Assembly (NCBI GenBank): GCA_964610345.1
Contig: CAZSVQ010000018.1
Span: 1-15,955 of the forward strand
DNA: 15,955 bases
Source of the DNA: HK-STAS-PATE-36 sp964610345
GTDB lineage: Bacteria > Patescibacteriota > Saccharimonadia > Saccharimonadales > JAGQNJ01
Direction of reading: 5' to 3'
This document shows, piece after piece, positions 13,583 to 15,955 of the stretch. The notes below the pieces were generated by a model, which did no database searches, was not told the origin of the DNA, and saw only the letters and a program-made list of their open reading frames with translations. Numbering within the stretch: position 1 is the first letter of the stretch; every line of letters begins with the position of its first letter. Position numbers and translations under genes: made by a program.

Positions 13583-14035
13583 ATGCCTGAAATAGTTGAT
13601 GTAAGTAAAATAGAACGAATATCTGACCAAGCCGCCAATATAGTTGCTTTGCAGCCAACAATAGTTGATGATCCATTGCTCAGGCATGAAATCCTTAACC
13701 CAATTGATGATTTAGCAAGTCAAGCATTTAAGCGGTATTGCTACAAAGTACTTTCCAGTCAATGTTATGGGCTAAATATTAATGGCGAGCTCGATACTTT
13801 AACTGGCGGTTCACAAACTCAGTTCATTGGTCACTATGAACGGGTTGAATTTATTGATACATCACAGGAATCAATATTTGGAGGCACTAAAGAATGCACT
13901 GTACCAGCTTTAATTTTTGGTACACTTGATTTTGATATTTACGATTGTAGTACTGCCCAAACTTATTTATGGGTGGCGGTATCTTTAGTTGGTGAAGCGG
14001 TAGATATAGAATTATTACCCAGGATTGAATATTAG
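13583..14035 (+). CDS. Unrecognised small protein between two CYTH genes
   Basis: I do not recognise this 150-residue protein. It has no signal peptide or convincing membrane helix. It is acidic, with a helical N-terminal third (through LASQAFKRYCYKVLSSQ) followed by a probably beta-rich part (YGLNINGELDTL, FIGHYERVEFID, ALIFGTLDFDIYDC, YLWVAVSLVGEAVDIELLPRIEY). Four Cys are scattered without a metal-binding spacing. A good Shine-Dalgarno sequence and tight spacing to the first CYTH gene indicate co-transcription. An adaptor or partner of the CYTH enzyme is possible but only from position. Confidence 0.6.
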   Translation: MPEIVDVSKIERISDQAANIVALQPTIVDDPLLRHEILNPIDDLASQAFKRYCYKVLSSQCYGLNINGELDTLTGGSQTQFIGHYERVEFIDTSQESIFGGTKECTVPALIFGTLDFDIYDCSTAQTYLWVAVSLVGEAVDIELLPRIEY

Positions 14036-14042
14036 TACCATC

Positions 14043-14051
14043 TGTTAGAAT
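14043..14051 (+). promoter_or_regulatory. Predicted extended -10 of the second CYTH gene, leaderless
   Basis: TGTTAGAAT fits TGnTAnnAT and ends 6 nt before the ATG at 14058. There is no Shine-Dalgarno sequence. A weak -35-like TTGAAT is at 14025-14030, 15 nt upstream of the hexamer. Confidence 0.5.
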
Positions 14052-14057
14052 TAATAT

Positions 14058-14666
14058 ATGAAACCTGAGATTGAAGTAAAATTTTTAAATGTCGATTTTA
14101 AAAAATTGCGCTTAAAACTTGATAGCTTAGGGGCTGTTTGCATGTACTCAAACAGACTAATGAAGCGAGCTATACTTGACACACCAAACCTAGATTTAAA
14201 GAAAAAGGGTGGTTTTGTAAGAGTGAGAGAAGAAGGTAACCAAACGACACTAACTTATAAGCAATTTGATGATTCTAAAAAACTGCATATTTCATCCGCT
14301 AAAGAAATTGAAGTTCGGGTTAGTAATTTTGAAGACACTATTAGTATTTTGACTGCAACAGGTTTAATTTTGTATTCGATGCAAGAATCTAAAAGAGAAA
14401 CCTGGCAGATGGGTGACGCAGAAATAATGCTTGACGAATGGCCCTGGCTCAAACCGTATATTGAGATTGAAGCTAACACAGCAGAACTTGTTAAAGTAAC
14501 CGCCAGTATATTAGGATTTGATTGGAATGATGCGGTATTTGGTGACGTTATGGCTGCTTATAGGATAGAATACCCACATTTAACATCTAAGCAAACAATT
14601 GGTGAAATTAGGCAAGTAAAATTTAGTGATCCTCTACCGGGTTTATTTAAGCAGGTAAATAAATAA
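14058..14666 (+). CDS. CYTH-domain protein (class IV adenylate cyclase-like), copy 2
   Basis: This 202-residue protein is a second CYTH member, clearly different from the one at 13026. ExExK is at residues 4-8 (EIEVK), FVRVREEG at 53-60 (R55, R57), TLTYKQF (64-70, K68), EIEVRV (84-88 region), the ESKRETW segment (110-116), LDEWPWL (125-131) and YIEIEAN (134-140). The LDEWP-x-L-x-P-YIEIE arrangement matches CyaB-type class IV adenylate cyclase annotations better than thiamine triphosphatases. A C-terminal extension of about 45 residues follows. Its TAA overlaps the ATG of the next gene by one base. Whether it makes cAMP or hydrolyses triphosphates is unknown. Confidence 0.87.
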   Translation: MKPEIEVKFLNVDFKKLRLKLDSLGAVCMYSNRLMKRAILDTPNLDLKKKGGFVRVREEGNQTTLTYKQFDDSKKLHISSAKEIEVRVSNFEDTISILTATGLILYSMQESKRETWQMGDAEIMLDEWPWLKPYIEIEANTAELVKVTASILGFDWNDAVFGDVMAAYRIEYPHLTSKQTIGEIRQVKFSDPLPGLFKQVNK

Positions 14667-15205
14667 TGGGCAGGCCGTCTTCAAGTTCGGAATTGGGTTT
14701 ACCGGATGTGGGTGATTTTGAAATTTTAAAAGAAACTTTTGTAGAACTGGGCTATGGTGGTTGGTCAACAGCACATGCCGTACCCAATGACCAAAATGGC
14801 TTATTTGTAAAAGCCGAAAAATTATGTATTGATTTAGATTTTTTAGTTTGGCCACCCTACACAATCTGTCTAAACGGAATAGTCAGGACAAAACCTTGGG
14901 GCAGTAGTTTGGTGGTGCGTTACAGGGAATTTACTCATAATTCACAAACAGAAAACACATCTATCAATCATGATTACATTTTACGAACTGAGTTTGGTGA
15001 ACTGGTTGAATTTGGACAAAGTATTTTAGTTTGTCCTGATATAAAATCTCCCGCAACAGAAATTGATACATTATTGTCTGACGAAAAACTTGATCAAGTA
15101 GCTGAAGGTGAGAGAATAATAAAACAAAATACAGGTAATTTACTAGAAATTACCAGCGGTGACTGCGGGATTCTTTTTGACCGTATGGTTAGCTTAATGT
15201 ATTGA
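14666..15205 (+). CDS. Unrecognised protein coupled to the second CYTH gene
   Basis: I do not recognise this 179-residue protein. It is soluble by appearance, with no signal peptide or membrane helix. The N-terminal SSSSELGLPD is low complexity; the middle looks beta-rich (GLFVKAEKLCIDLDFLVWP, ICLNGIVRT, SLVVRYREF, DYILRTEFGELVEFG), and the C terminus is helical and acidic (ATEIDTLLSDEKLDQVAEGE). The start codon overlaps the CYTH stop (TAATG), so translation is coupled and a functional partnership is plausible. It shows no obvious similarity to the unknown protein at 13583, although both follow a CYTH gene. Confidence 0.62.
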   Translation: MGRPSSSSELGLPDVGDFEILKETFVELGYGGWSTAHAVPNDQNGLFVKAEKLCIDLDFLVWPPYTICLNGIVRTKPWGSSLVVRYREFTHNSQTENTSINHDYILRTEFGELVEFGQSILVCPDIKSPATEIDTLLSDEKLDQVAEGERIIKQNTGNLLEITSGDCGILFDRMVSLMY

Positions 15206-15287
15206 GTGAGTGCAGGAAATATTACAGCATTATTTGAATTGTTTTTGAGTTAGAATAAACATCGTTAATGATATAAAAAACTAACAC

Positions 15288-15291
15288 GGAG
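15288..15291 (+). promoter_or_regulatory. Shine-Dalgarno sequence selecting a TTG start
   Basis: GGAG lies 7 nt upstream of the TTG at 15299. The frame has no better in-frame ATG nearby. The 93-nt intergenic stretch also contains a -10-like TAGAAT (15251-15256) without a good -35, and an imperfect 12-nt palindrome, ATCGTTAATGAT. Confidence 0.6.
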
Positions 15292-15298
15292 AAATCAC

Positions 15299-15955
15299 TT
15301 GGAAGATCAAAAAATAGACGATATTTTAAGCAAGCAAGCCGAATCAAACTATCAAGAAACAGATGTTTTTGCATGGGCGAATAATCTTGTCCAGATTAAA
15401 GAAGAATTAAACATCGAACTTTTTTTATTTAGTAAGAATTTTGTTGTTTACAAAACCCAACTAAATAAAGATTTGCATCGTAGTCTAGAGGCTTTATTTA
15501 TTGATAACTTGCTTGAAGAAATTCTTGATGGTGTTGACCGTGGGTTAGTGGTACGCGAATTCGAAGATGCCGAAGCAGAAAAGAATATCCTGCAAAGAAC
15601 ACGTCTTGGTAAAGTAGAGAACGCACATATGGTGCTAAATTGGTTAAAAACACAAGAACATGAAATAGAGCCATTTGTCGAGGAAGAACACGATTTTAAG
15701 CGAATAAAAGGATTGGTTGCAAGATGTAGCCATAAGGATTTGCCAAAACCTTTTTATATCATTAAAGCGTTATCGCAAACTCAAATTATGAAGGGCAGGG
15801 CGGGTTGGATGTTGAGAGGTGGTAAATTTGTGCCATTTGATGCTGAGGGAGCATTACGCATACCGGCTGACAATCAATTGTTAATTTTAGACCAAGACAT
15901 CTACGTATTTAATCAATCAAAATTAGCCAGTTTGTTTGGTTATGACGCTAAAAAA
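15299..15955 (+). CDS. DUF4868 (KwaB-like) family protein, 3' end beyond the window
   Basis: The frame is open from TTG 15299 to the window edge, giving 219 residues without a stop. It is soluble. A variable N-terminal part (LEDQKIDDILSKQAES, then LNIELFLFSKNFVVYK) is followed by HMVLNWLKTQEHEIEPF, DFKRIKGLVARCSHKDLPKP, FYIIKALSQTQIMKGRAGWM, KFVPFDAEGALRIPADNQ and LLILDQDIYVFNQSKLASLF. The last segment, a beta-hairpin leading into a helix (VFNQSKLASLFGY), and its placement match DUF4868, the family of KwaB, the cytosolic partner of membrane protein KwaA in the Kiwa anti-phage system. The match is from remembered family character, not a search. No KwaA-like four-helix membrane protein is upstream in this window. 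The Shine-Dalgarno sequence at 15288 supports the TTG start. Confidence 0.6.
   Translation, partial: MEDQKIDDILSKQAESNYQETDVFAWANNLVQIKEELNIELFLFSKNFVVYKTQLNKDLHRSLEALFIDNLLEEILDGVDRGLVVREFEDAEAEKNILQRTRLGKVENAHMVLNWLKTQEHEIEPFVEEEHDFKRIKGLVARCSHKDLPKPFYIIKALSQTQIMKGRAGWMLRGGKFVPFDAEGALRIPADNQLLILDQDIYVFNQSKLASLFGYDAKK

Overview
The window is an AT-rich, densely packed bacterial chromosome segment. Small proteins, near-zero spacing, single-chain glycyl-tRNA synthetase, reduced housekeeping genes and many lineage-specific hypotheticals suggest a Patescibacteria/CPR member, most likely Saccharibacteria (TM7). This is inferred from gene content, not from a database search. TGA is a true stop: several genes end in TGA inside ATGA start/stop overlaps, which argues against the UGA-glycine code of Gracilibacteria and Absconditabacteria. 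No tRNA, rRNA, CRISPR array, prophage or transposase was recognised, and no gene-free stretch exceeds about 100 bases.

Layout. 1-250: the 3' end of pyrG. 290-685: a stand-alone CheY-like receiver. 780-2201: a soluble HExxH protein, probably an undescribed zincin. 2205-3633 (minus strand): a Trm11-like RNA methyltransferase and rpmA (bL27). 3670-7309: a flippase-like membrane protein, xseA (interrupted by a 10-N assembly gap), xseB, a membrane-anchored FAM173-like methyltransferase and a membrane-anchored exported protein. 7353-9141: a translationally coupled trio of degenerate histidine-kinase-like protein, receiver-like protein with Glu instead of the phospho-Asp, and recO. 9172-10976: a small membrane protein and glyS. 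10989-11432 (minus strand): a Nudix hydrolase. 11496-13016: a Pif1/RecD-like helicase with a C-terminal Myb/SANT-like domain. 13026-15205: two different CYTH-domain proteins, each followed by an unrecognised protein. 15299 to the end: the 5' part of a DUF4868-like gene, the family of the anti-phage protein KwaB.

Expression logic is the clearest pattern beyond the genes. Genes that appear to head transcription units have no Shine-Dalgarno sequence. Instead a -10 hexamer, often extended (TGnTAnnAT), ends only 6-10 nt before the start codon, which predicts leaderless mRNAs. Four internal or separately started genes (rpmA, the kinase-like gene, the gene at 13583 and the DUF4868-like gene) carry a purine-rich ribosome-binding site. 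This pattern decides several start codons here (GlyRS, helicase, kinase-like protein).

The best candidates for new biology are the doubly degenerate two-component pair upstream of recO, the HExxH protein with a 21-bp palindrome upstream of its promoter, and the CYTH/unknown/CYTH/unknown block next to a KwaB-like gene. The xseA gap needs resolving before that gene is called intact or broken.
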